Origin: SG-bin7 sp964498095
GTDB taxonomy: Bacteria; Bdellovibrionota; Bdellovibrionia; Bdellovibrionales; SG-bin7
Length of the DNA stretch: 64,000 nucleotides
Assembly (NCBI GenBank): GCA_964498095.1
Contig: CAZCFY010000009.1
Span: 1 to 64,000, forward strand
Direction of reading: 5' to 3'
The position numbers and the translations under genes were made by a program. Shown piece by piece: positions 15,623 to 23,659 of the stretch. Every line of letters begins with the position of its first letter. Positions within the stretch are counted from its first letter, which is position 1. The notes under the pieces were generated by a model. It searched no databases and was not told the DNA's origin. It saw only the letters and a program-made list of their open reading frames with translations.

Positions 15623-17357
15623 CCTTATCTCCTTCCGCGGTAAGCACCTGTTCGATGGCCTCTAACGCCCCTGCCGTTTTAATTTCTTTTTTCTCTTTTG
15701 TTTTGCGTACTACGAGTTCGATCTGTCCAGCTTTGATGCCTTTTTGGCCAATGATTAAGCGTACTGGAAGTCCCATGAGATCGGCGTCCTTAAATTTCAC
15801 GCCGGGACGCTCATCACGGTCATCCATAAAGACTTCGACACCGCGTTCATTGAGTCCGGCATATATATTTTCGGCGACTGCCAAAGTTTCTGGATCTTTA
15901 GGATCAAGTAAACAAATATGCACGTGAAATGGCGCTAAAGGTAAAGGCCAAATAATACCGTCGGCATCATGACTCTGCTCAATGGCGGCTTGTATGGTGC
16001 GAGTGACGCCAATTCCATAACAACCCATTTCGATGGGAAGTTTTTGTCCCTTTTCGTCTAGATATTCCGCATGCATCGCTTTTGAATATTTTGTTCCTAA
16101 GAAAAATACGTGGCCGACTTCAATGCCACGATGAGATTCGTATTTCCCCTCACACTCAGGGCACTGGTCACCGGCGCGCGCTAATCTTAAATCAGCCACT
16201 TTAGTAACTTTAAAATCGCGGTCTTTAGTTACATTTTTTAAATGCTGATCGTCTTTATTGGCACCAACTACGAAGCTAGCCAAGTTTTGAACCGCATTAT
16301 CCATATAGATGGGAATTTTTAATCCCACGGGTCCACAGCTCCCCGGCATAGCCCCGGTAACTTGCTTGACCTCGTTATCAGTCAGCATGAGTGGCGGATT
16401 GGTTAAGCCCAAAAGATTTTTGAGCTTAATCGGGTTTAGCTCATCAGACCCACGCAGGAGGACACAAACCGGTTGAAAATCTTTATCAGAGGGACTATCA
16501 GTCCCCGCGAAAAAAAGCGTTTTCACTAAATTTTCCGCTGGAACTTTTAAATTTTTTGCTAAATCGTCGATTGTTTTTAGCCCGGGAGTGGGAAACGCTT
16601 CCATCGGAGCGGCATTGGCTTCTGGCTTTTTATGGGTGTCGCGGACGGGGGCCACTTCTATATTGGCCGCAAAAGTACATTTGTTACAAACCATCAAATG
16701 ATCTTCACCAGCATCTGCTAAAACCTGAAATTCATGCGTTTTCGAACCACCGATATTACCCGCGTCAGCGGCAACGATCACGTAACGTAAACCCAGCCGC
16801 GAAAAGATCGCTTTATAACAACCATAGAAAGCATCGTAACTTTTTAGCGCCGCTGCGGCATCAACGTCGAAAGTATAAGCGTCCTTCATTAAGAATTCAC
16901 GCGCCCGCATTAAACCAAACCGAGGTCTAATTTCGTCGCGGTACTTGGTTTGAATTTGATAAAGAGAAACCGGCAAATCACGATAACTCTTAACTTGATG
17001 GCGCACGTAATCGGTGACGACTTCCTCGTGCGTTGGACCTAAACAAAACCCGTGCCCATTGCGGTTCTTAAATTTTAATAATTCACCCGCCGCTTTCTGC
17101 CAGCGGCCCGATTCTTCCCACAACTCTTGCGGATGTACCATGGGCATCGTTATTTCTTGGCTATGAATGCGCGTATGTTCTTCGCGAATGATTGTCTCTA
17201 GTTTTTTTAGCGCGCGAATCATAAAAGTACCGTAAACATGAATACCGGGCGCAAGCTTTCTTATCAATCCCGCGCGGACCATGAGCTTATGGCTGGGAAT
17301 TTCCGCATCCGCAGGAGTTTCTCGAATCGTATATAAAAAAGATTTTGACCATTTCAT
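15576..17357 (-). CDS. proS: Prolyl-tRNA synthetase, bacterial type
   Basis: The 593-residue class II synthetase charges tRNA-Pro. Motif 1 (RALKKLETIIREEHTRI), motif 2 (YRDEIRPRFGLMRAREFLMKD) and motif 3 (MGCYGIGVTRTIQAA) are present. The YbaK-like insertion editing domain lies between them at about residues 240-390 (the GSDELNPIKLKNLLG segment is inside it). The C-terminal anticodon domain contains DDRDERPGVKFKDADLMGLP. Length is normal for the long bacterial form. Start overlaps the upstream ntrX-like stop (TAATG). Confidence 0.97.
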   Translation of the reverse strand: MKWSKSFLYTIRETPADAEIPSHKLMVRAGLIRKLAPGIHVYGTFMIRALKKLETIIREEHTRIHSQEITMPMVHPQELWEESGRWQKAAGELLKFKNRNGHGFCLGPTHEEVVTDYVRHQVKSYRDLPVSLYQIQTKYRDEIRPRFGLMRAREFLMKDAYTFDVDAAAALKSYDAFYGCYKAIFSRLGLRYVIVAADAGNIGGSKTHEFQVLADAGEDHLMVCNKCTFAANIEVAPVRDTHKKPEANAAPMEAFPTPGLKTIDDLAKNLKVPAENLVKTLFFAGTDSPSDKDFQPVCVLLRGSDELNPIKLKNLLGLTNPPLMLTDNEVKQVTGAMPGSCGPVGLKIPIYMDNAVQNLASFVVGANKDDQHLKNVTKDRDFKVTKVADLRLARAGDQCPECEGKYESHRGIEVGHVFFLGTKYSKAMHAEYLDEKGQKLPIEMGCYGIGVTRTIQAAIEQSHDADGIIWPLPLAPFHVHICLLDPKDPETLAVAENIYAGLNERGVEVFMDDRDERPGVKFKDADLMGLPVRLIIGQKGIKAGQIELVVRKTKEKKEIKTAGALEAIEQVLTAEGDKVGFSIKKSSHISTRH

Positions 17358-18712
17358 TAGTGATCCAGTCCGTAAGTTTTTATTTTGCGGTGTAAATAGC
17401 TGCGCTCAAGCCCAATAGACTCTGCGGTTTTGCTAATATTACCGTTATTTTCTTCAATTTTTCTCTTTAGATACTCGCGTTCAAATTGGGCGCGCGCTTC
17501 GCGAAAATTTGAAATCTCCATGTCGATGGCGACTTTTTTTTCCGATAGCGGCAATCCCACATACAAAAGATCTTGAACCTCAACGCGGTCTTCGGGAATA
17601 AGAATATAAATTCGCTCGACAAAATTTCTAAGTTCACGCACGTTTCCCGGCCATTTGTACTCTTTTAAAAGCTGCATGGATTCGGGACTAAACGATTTAG
17701 ACTTGTACCCTCCGGCTTTGATCATTTGATCGCCAAAGTGATTTAGCAGCGCGGGCAAATCGTCCATGCGCAGCCAAAGTGCCGGCGCTTCGATGGGAAT
17801 TATATTTAGGCGGCTATACAGGTCCTCGCGGAATTTTCCATTTTCTATTTCCTGACGAATGTCTTTGCTGGTCGATGCAATTACCCGAACGTTGGCTTCA
17901 ATTTCCGCGTCACCACCAACGCGCTTAAATTTGCCGTTTTGCAGCAGATCAAGAATCTTCTTCTGCGCGTCCAGAGTCAATTCGGTCACTTCTTCAAGAT
18001 AGAGTGTTCCTTCGTGCGCTAAATCAACTTTCCCTTTACGACTTTTTTGCATACCCGCGAAGGCACCTTTTTCGAAACCAAACAATTCACTTTCCATAAG
18101 GTCGGCGGGGATTAAACCGCAATTAATATCAATGTAAGGGCGGCTAGCGCGTTGACTTAGGTAATGAATGTTCTGCGCGATAAGTTCCTTACCAGTTCCT
18201 GGCGCGCCAGAAATTAGCGTCCAAGACTCCGTCGGTGCGATGCGGGCAATTCGGTCCTTTACGGCTTTCATAGCCGGACTGTCACCGATAATGGCGATAT
18301 TCTTTCTGAGTTTACTTAAGAGGGCGCGCTTTTCTAAACGCTCTTCGCGGTAACTGAGAGTATTTTTTAATAAAATAAGTATGCGCTCTAAAGAAACCGG
18401 CTTTTCAAAAAAATCCCAAGCGCCCAGGCGTGTCGCCTGAACGGCCGTTTCGATAGTACCGTGACCGGACATGATTATAAATTCAGAAGAGAAATTAAGT
18501 TCGTTAGCCCTCTTTAATACGGCAATACCATCCATATCGGGCATCCAAATATCTAAGAGCACTACGTCGGGAGAAAAAGTCTTAATTTTTTCAATTCCAC
18601 TTAAACCATCGTCAGCGGTCTCAACATTATATCCCTCATCAACCAGCGAGGCCGAAAGGACGCTGCGAATGGCAGCTTCGTCATCAATAATAAGAATCTT
18701 AGCTGGTAACAT
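17357..18712 (-). CDS. NtrX-like response regulator without GAFTGA
   Basis: A 451-residue response regulator of NtrC architecture. It has a receiver domain (about 4-120; IIDDE, phospho-acceptor DIWMPDMDG), an AAA+ domain (about 140-370; Walker A SGAPGTGKE, Walker B YLEEV) and a Fis-type HTH at the end (NISKTAESIGLERSYLHRKI). The loop that contacts sigma-54 reads GAFAGM instead of GAFTGA, and Walker B has Glu-Glu where Asp-Glu is usual. It may therefore not activate sigma-54 promoters. The ATG at 18712 follows AAGGGGAG and overlaps the kinase gene by 14 bp; an in-frame start at 18736 is less likely. Pairing with the NtrY-like kinase upstream points to NtrX. Confidence 0.9.
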   Translation of the reverse strand: MLPAKILIIDDEAAIRSVLSASLVDEGYNVETADDGLSGIEKIKTFSPDVVLLDIWMPDMDGIAVLKRANELNFSSEFIIMSGHGTIETAVQATRLGAWDFFEKPVSLERILILLKNTLSYREERLEKRALLSKLRKNIAIIGDSPAMKAVKDRIARIAPTESWTLISGAPGTGKELIAQNIHYLSQRASRPYIDINCGLIPADLMESELFGFEKGAFAGMQKSRKGKVDLAHEGTLYLEEVTELTLDAQKKILDLLQNGKFKRVGGDAEIEANVRVIASTSKDIRQEIENGKFREDLYSRLNIIPIEAPALWLRMDDLPALLNHFGDQMIKAGGYKSKSFSPESMQLLKEYKWPGNVRELRNFVERIYILIPEDRVEVQDLLYVGLPLSEKKVAIDMEISNFREARAQFEREYLKRKIEENNGNISKTAESIGLERSYLHRKIKTYGLDH

Positions 18713-20972
18713 GAGGCTCCCCTTCTGACTTAACAATCAGATCATAGCTTTTGGACTCGGAAACTGGCAACTCAATTACTATGCGTGTACCGTGCGGTTT
18801 GTTTGCTAAGGCACGAACAAATCCGCGATGATCTTCAGCAATTCGCTTTACTATAGCTAAACCTAGGCCGGTTCCACCATTTTTCATGGTCACGTATGGT
18901 TCAAATACCCTTTTTAGCATATTGGGCGGGATGCCTGGCCCGTTATCAACGACTTCGATCCGGGCGATTTTTAGCAAACCGTCATAATGGGTTAAAACTT
19001 TTATTTCGGCCGCGGATTCACTAGCCACAGCAGTAACGGCGTTATCCAACAGATTAATTAAGGCGCGCTTTATCTGTTCGGCATCAAAGGCAAAACTCGG
19101 CAATTCCGCATGAAAGTGAGTTTCAAACATGATGTTCTTATGCGCGGTTTCATAAAGAGCGACAACATTTTGCAGGGACTGATTTAATGATCCTATAACG
19201 GGTTTATTTTGCGGTAACCGCGCGAACTGGTTAAATTCATTGACCATGTTTTTTAATTCATCCGCTTCCTTGATGATCATGTTCGTGCAATCAGTAAAAG
19301 CGGGATCAGAAATAATATCGGCGAACTTCTTTTGTAAGCGCTGCGCGGAAAGTTTTATCGGCGTTAAGGGGTTTTTAATTTCATGTGCAATACGGCTAGC
19401 AACCTCTTTCCAAGCGGCCGCCCTTTGCGCATTTACGACCATGGACATATCTTCAAAAACTATCACGACACCCAAATCGTTGCCACGCTCATCATGAAGT
19501 AACGAAAGACTCACTTGCATGGGTAACTGGCGGTCACGCAAGGAAACTTGCAGCTCCTTCTGTAGCATGGCCGCCGAGTGACGTTTCATACTTGCTAGAG
19601 TTTCATCAAACTGGGCTAGATACTCGCCGGTTAAAACATTATCCACGCGTTTTCCGATATAATCTTTGGGTTCAATCTCCAAAAGTTCACCGGCGTGGCG
19701 GTTAATGGTACGGACCACACGGTTTTGGTCAATAGCGACAACACCGGTACTTACGTTGGCAAGAATGACCTCGATATAGCGATTGTAGTCGTCTAAGCGT
19801 ATGAGCGTTTGATTTAAATTATGGTTTGCATCTAGAACTTCTCTTTCCGATTGGGCCAACTGATTAACCATGGTGTTAAAGTTCGAAATTAGCTGGTTAA
19901 TTTCGTAGCTGCCGGAAGTCACGTCCACTTTGTCATAATCCCGGTGGGCGACTCGCTCTGTAGCTTCGCCTAATTTTTCAAGTGGAATTGATAACTGGCG
20001 GGCAAGTTGGATCCCAAACCATGTCGCGCCCAAAACAATAACCAGTGTCATCATGACGAGAATGATAAGATAAATTGACTTCAGCGGATGTTGAATTGGA
20101 TCTAGATGACGAAGATCTTCGTAAGCGGAAGCGATATCGTCCATTTGCGAGATCAAGGACATCGGGATAAAAGAGGATACGACCAGCGCCGCGGGTTTAG
20201 CGTGCCATTTTACGGGGACTATAACACGCACAAGATTGCCGTCTTCGAAATGATGAATCGTACTGGACTCTGTTCTTTGCTCAATCCCCTTGCGCAAGAA
20301 ATCCAAAGATACCTTTGGTAATTCGGTGAGAGATTGATCCTCGGAGGTTACAACAATGCGGTCACCCATTAACTCTGGATAAAACTCCACCGCGTCCAGA
20401 CGAAATAGCTTTGAAAGACGGGAAAGCTGACCCTTAAGCTGTTTAAGGGTTTTTGCATTGGGCATGAGTTCTGAAATTTGCGCGGCAAAATGATAATTAC
20501 GCTTTTTGGCGGTTAAATAATAGGCGTTAGTAACTTCAAGGGAATTTTTTAATACCTCAGTCGTTTTAACGTTAAACCATTTATCGAAACTATTATTGAT
20601 ATAAACAACGGAAACCAAAAACATTAGGACCGTGGGCACCACGCTAAAAGTAACAAAGGCTGCGATCAATTTTGACTTAAGCGATTTACCAAACCAATGT
20701 TCCTTTCTTTCCACGAAGCCCTTTACGACATTGCGGAAAATCATGAACATTAAGAGCAGTAAAATAATGATATTAAAATTTACGAGACCAAAAAAGAAAA
20801 TCGAGTGATAGAACGGAAGTTCTTTACTGGTGTCGAAAAGCGCATACTCGGCCCATGTTAAAAGTAAAAACAAGACCGAGAGACCCACAATGGTCACGCG
20901 TTCGCGACGGCGCTTTCGCATCTCGATTGCGACGGCGCCGCTATCATTAAGTTTGAAAGGCGCCTCAGACAT
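18699..20972 (-). CDS. NtrY-like membrane sensor histidine kinase
   Basis: A 757-residue sensor kinase. N-terminal helices lie at about 23-45, 55-78 and 100-125. A periplasmic region follows and then a helix at about 300-320. After it come a HAMP linker, a PAS domain (TGVVAIDQNRVVRTIN, GKRVDNVLTG), the HisKA site with AHEIKNPLTPIKLSAQRL, and the ATPase domain (N box LINLLDNAV, VDNGPGIP, GGTGLGLAIV). This order is that of NtrY, which controls nitrogen and redox responses in alphaproteobacteria. The ligand here cannot be told. The regulator gene directly follows with a 14-bp overlap. Confidence 0.92.
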   Translation of the reverse strand: MSEAPFKLNDSGAVAIEMRKRRRERVTIVGLSVLFLLLTWAEYALFDTSKELPFYHSIFFFGLVNFNIIILLLLMFMIFRNVVKGFVERKEHWFGKSLKSKLIAAFVTFSVVPTVLMFLVSVVYINNSFDKWFNVKTTEVLKNSLEVTNAYYLTAKKRNYHFAAQISELMPNAKTLKQLKGQLSRLSKLFRLDAVEFYPELMGDRIVVTSEDQSLTELPKVSLDFLRKGIEQRTESSTIHHFEDGNLVRVIVPVKWHAKPAALVVSSFIPMSLISQMDDIASAYEDLRHLDPIQHPLKSIYLIILVMMTLVIVLGATWFGIQLARQLSIPLEKLGEATERVAHRDYDKVDVTSGSYEINQLISNFNTMVNQLAQSEREVLDANHNLNQTLIRLDDYNRYIEVILANVSTGVVAIDQNRVVRTINRHAGELLEIEPKDYIGKRVDNVLTGEYLAQFDETLASMKRHSAAMLQKELQVSLRDRQLPMQVSLSLLHDERGNDLGVVIVFEDMSMVVNAQRAAAWKEVASRIAHEIKNPLTPIKLSAQRLQKKFADIISDPAFTDCTNMIIKEADELKNMVNEFNQFARLPQNKPVIGSLNQSLQNVVALYETAHKNIMFETHFHAELPSFAFDAEQIKRALINLLDNAVTAVASESAAEIKVLTHYDGLLKIARIEVVDNGPGIPPNMLKRVFEPYVTMKNGGTGLGLAIVKRIAEDHRGFVRALANKPHGTRIVIELPVSESKSYDLIVKSEGEPHVTS

Positions 20973-20973
20973 T

Positions 20974-21219
20974 TTAGTGCTTAAACGAAGTTTTTACTTC
21001 TTTATACATTGTCGAACCAACATGGAAAGCGGGTCCGCCAACTTTGATTAAGCCTAAGCAAAGACTTTCGAATTGCTCATTTGTCAGAGTGTCGGAATAA
21101 CCACAAGTGATTTTGGAATCAACCATGGCCGTATGTAAAGTTAAGCGCGCATTGTAGTCGCTCACTTTTAGTTTAAGACGTTGCAAAAAATCATTCGCCG
21201 TAATTTGAGGGCTCACCAT
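20974..21219 (-). CDS. Conserved-looking small protein of unknown function
   Basis: An 81-residue soluble protein beginning MVSPQITANDFLQRLKLKV. It has two Cys (CGYSDTL, LCLGLIKVGGP) and no signal peptide or membrane segment. I do not recognise it. Its ATG is preceded by AAGGGAG and overlaps the ribH end by 29 bp. It stops 2 bp before the kinase gene. It therefore links the riboflavin genes to the sensor operon; nusB, often found after ribH, is not what is here. Confidence 0.7.
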   Translation of the reverse strand: MVSPQITANDFLQRLKLKVSDYNARLTLHTAMVDSKITCGYSDTLTNEQFESLCLGLIKVGGPAFHVGSTMYKEVKTSFKH

Positions 21220-21757
21220 AAAACTCCCTTGGTAAAGAATAGTTATTATCTAAATTTTTTCTTACAGTTTCGTTATCTTGTTTTTTAAGTTCACGCTTGA
21301 TTTGCAACAGGCGAATCGCGGCTTGGGCGGCCTCAAAACCCTTGTTACCGTGGCGGCCACCGCTACGCTGAGCCGCCTGTTCTTTATCTTCAGTCATTAT
21401 TACCCCAAAACCAATGGGCCGCGAAAACTTGATTTGTACTTCCGTGCAGCCGCGCTCGGCACAACCACACACGGTTTCGTAGTGAGTGGTTTCGCCACGG
21501 ATAATGCAACCCACGGCTACAACGGCAGCATAACCGCTTTCAAATAAAAATTGGCAGGCCAGAGGAATTTCCATCGCTCCAGGCACGGGGTAAAAGGAAA
21601 TGTTTTGTTTTTCAATTCCGCCCGCAAGCAAACCTTCAACGGCGCCTTGTTCCAGGCGTGACGTCACAACCTCATTAAACAAAGATCGCACGATGGCTAC
21701 TCTTACATCTTTAGAGTCATCGAGTCGGTAAATATAAGTTGGCTTATTATCGCTCAT
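21191..21757 (-). CDS. ribH: 6,7-dimethyl-8-ribityllumazine synthase
   Basis: RibH condenses the pyrimidine and butanone phosphate precursors into lumazine. The 188-residue protein has the substrate loop VPGAMEIPLACQ, the phosphate-binding GCIIRGETTHYE and the GVIMTEDKEQAAQRSGG-GNKGFEAA region. It is longer than the usual 155 residues owing to a polar C-terminal tail of about 30 residues (from KKQDNETVRK on). AGGAG precedes the ATG. The gene overlaps ribBA by 4 bp. Confidence 0.95.
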   Translation of the reverse strand: MSDNKPTYIYRLDDSKDVRVAIVRSLFNEVVTSRLEQGAVEGLLAGGIEKQNISFYPVPGAMEIPLACQFLFESGYAAVVAVGCIIRGETTHYETVCGCAERGCTEVQIKFSRPIGFGVIMTEDKEQAAQRSGGRHGNKGFEAAQAAIRLLQIKRELKKQDNETVRKNLDNNYSLPREFYGEPSNYGE

Positions 21758-22986
21758 AAATTTAACTCCTGCGATTCGGAAAGTTTTAAAAAATGCCCCA
21801 TTTTATCTTTTTTAACTTCCAAGTAAGCACGGTTTTCAAAACTCGGCGCGACTTCAAGTGGAATGCGCTCGACTATTTCTAAGCCATAACCTTTAAGTCC
21901 CGTGCGTTTTGCCGGATTATTCGTAAGTAGGCGTATCTTACCAACTCCAATGGCGCGTAAGATTTGTGCGCCAATACCATAGCTGCGGTGGTCAGCTAAA
22001 AACCCCAGGTGAATGTTGGCTTCAACGGTATCCATGCCCTTATCCTGTAACTGATAAGCGCGAATTTTATTGGCAAGCCCAATACCTCGGCCCTCTTGCC
22101 GCAAATAGAGTAAAACACCTTTTTCGCTACGCTCTATGATGTTCATGGCTTTAGCTAATTGCTGGCCACAATCACAGCGCAAACTGCCAAACACGTCACC
22201 GGTGAGACATTCGGAGTGAACGCGCACTAACACTGGCTCGTCAGGATTAATCTCGCCTTTTTGCACGACTATGTGTTCCGTACCATCAAGCGTATTGCGG
22301 AAAGCGCGGATTTTAAAATCACTGCCAAAACGGTTCGGTAACTTTGCACCCGCAACTTCTTCTACCAAAGTCTCATTGCCAAGGCGGTATTCTACTAATG
22401 ATTCAATAGTACCAATTTTAATTCCATGTTTTTTTGCAAAAGCAAGTAAGTCTGGCGTACGCGCCATGGTGCCGTCTTCGTTCATGATCTCACAAATAAT
22501 TCCCGCCGGATTTAGTCCCGCCAGCACACAAAGATCTACACTCGCCTCGGTATGACCAGCACGTCTTAGTACTCCGCCAGCCTGCGCGCGAATTGGAAAG
22601 ACATGACCAGGCATGCGAATATCGCTACGCGAGGCATTGGGCCGAGAGGCAACAAATATCGTGCGGGCACGATCTTGCGCGGAAATTCCCGTCGTCACGC
22701 CGTGCGCGGCTTCGATAGAAACCGTGAAAGCCGTTTTATTGGGAGTGAGGTTATCTTGGTCACTTACCATCAACGGCAATTGCAGGCGTTCCGCTTGCTC
22801 GCCCGACATCGATAAACAAATAAGCCCCCGGGCTTCTCTGGCCATAAAATTTATCGCCTGCGGAGAAACAAAGTCCGCAGCGAGAACAAGGTCGCCCTCG
22901 TTCTCACGGTCCTCATCGTCAACGAGAATTACCATCTTGCCATTTTTAATATCTTCAATGAGTTCATTGATCGGACTCATTGCCAT
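21754..22986 (-). CDS. ribBA: Bifunctional DHBP synthase / GTP cyclohydrolase II
   Basis: The 410-residue fusion makes both riboflavin precursors. Residues about 1-205 form the DHBP synthase (DDEDRENEGDLVLAADF, GLICL, HVFPIRAQAGGVLRRAGHTEA). Residues about 210-405 form GTP cyclohydrolase II, with the zinc ligands in SECLTGDVFGSLRCDCG, the RQEGRGIGLANKI loop and NNPAKRTGLKGYGLEI. All key residues appear present. It overlaps ribE by 10 bp and ribH by 4 bp. Confidence 0.97.
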   Translation of the reverse strand: MAMSPINELIEDIKNGKMVILVDDEDRENEGDLVLAADFVSPQAINFMAREARGLICLSMSGEQAERLQLPLMVSDQDNLTPNKTAFTVSIEAAHGVTTGISAQDRARTIFVASRPNASRSDIRMPGHVFPIRAQAGGVLRRAGHTEASVDLCVLAGLNPAGIICEIMNEDGTMARTPDLLAFAKKHGIKIGTIESLVEYRLGNETLVEEVAGAKLPNRFGSDFKIRAFRNTLDGTEHIVVQKGEINPDEPVLVRVHSECLTGDVFGSLRCDCGQQLAKAMNIIERSEKGVLLYLRQEGRGIGLANKIRAYQLQDKGMDTVEANIHLGFLADHRSYGIGAQILRAIGVGKIRLLTNNPAKRTGLKGYGLEIVERIPLEVAPSFENRAYLEVKKDKMGHFLKLSESQELNL

Positions 22987-23564
22987 AACTTACCTACGGC
23001 ACGAATCATGTAATCAGACTCAAAACAAACTTTGTCGCCAGCTTTTAGCTGACCTAAGTTAGTGCGCTTAAGAGTTTCCGGTATTAAACAAACCGAGAAT
23101 TGATCTTCGTCGACGTCATTAACGGTTAAGCTGACGCCATTAATCGCTACGCTGCCTTTAGGCACCACAAATTTGAAACTTGTTTTAGGAAGCTCAAAAG
23201 TGATGATGCGGCTGCCGCCAAGATCATCGATGGATTTTATGAGAATAATATTTTCCACGTGGCCCGTCACTAGGTGGCCATGAACGCGGCCGCCGAATTG
23301 CAGTGAACGCTCAAGATTAACCTGTAAACCCATGAGGTTTTCTGGGTTCCATCCCGTGACCTTTAAAGTTTCTGCGGCCAAGGAAAATTCCATGTTGTGT
23401 TGATCAAATTTTTCGACCGTTAAGCAAACACCGTTCACGCAAATGCTGTGACCAGGAAGTAAATCATTAAATTCTGCGGGACGAGTGATTGAGATTAAAA
23501 CAGTGCCTGGGTTATGCTTGAGTTGAGTTATCTTACCTGTGGCTTCAACGATCCCGGAAAACAC
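22977..23564 (-). CDS. ribE: Riboflavin synthase alpha subunit
   Basis: This enzyme dismutates two lumazines to riboflavin. The 195-residue protein has two repeated lumazine-binding barrels. The first starts MFSGIVEATG with SICVNGVCLTV; the second has GSVAINGVSLTVN. The start is GTG at 23564, preceded by GAGGAAC. It is first in the ribE-ribBA-ribH run. No FMN-riboswitch (RFN) core was seen in the 95 bp upstream, so control is probably at the plain promoter. Confidence 0.95.
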   Translation of the reverse strand: MFSGIVEATGKITQLKHNPGTVLISITRPAEFNDLLPGHSICVNGVCLTVEKFDQHNMEFSLAAETLKVTGWNPENLMGLQVNLERSLQFGGRVHGHLVTGHVENIILIKSIDDLGGSRIITFELPKTSFKFVVPKGSVAINGVSLTVNDVDEDQFSVCLIPETLKRTNLGQLKAGDKVCFESDYMIRAVGKLWQ

Positions 23565-23615
23565 CGTTCCTCACTTCTGTGAAAATATTACAAAATGTGT
23601 GATTTCTCATTGAGG

Positions 23616-23645
23616 AAACTACTCTATTTTGGAGTGGTGAGTCAA
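23616..23645 (-). promoter_or_regulatory. Candidate promoter of the rib operon
   Basis: On the minus strand a TTGACT box (23645-23640) is separated by 18 bases from TAGTTT (23621-23616), about 52 bp before the ribE start codon. It matches the layout in front of the tRNA-tuf operon. Confidence 0.45.
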
Positions 23646-23659
23646 GGTAAGGGAACTTT

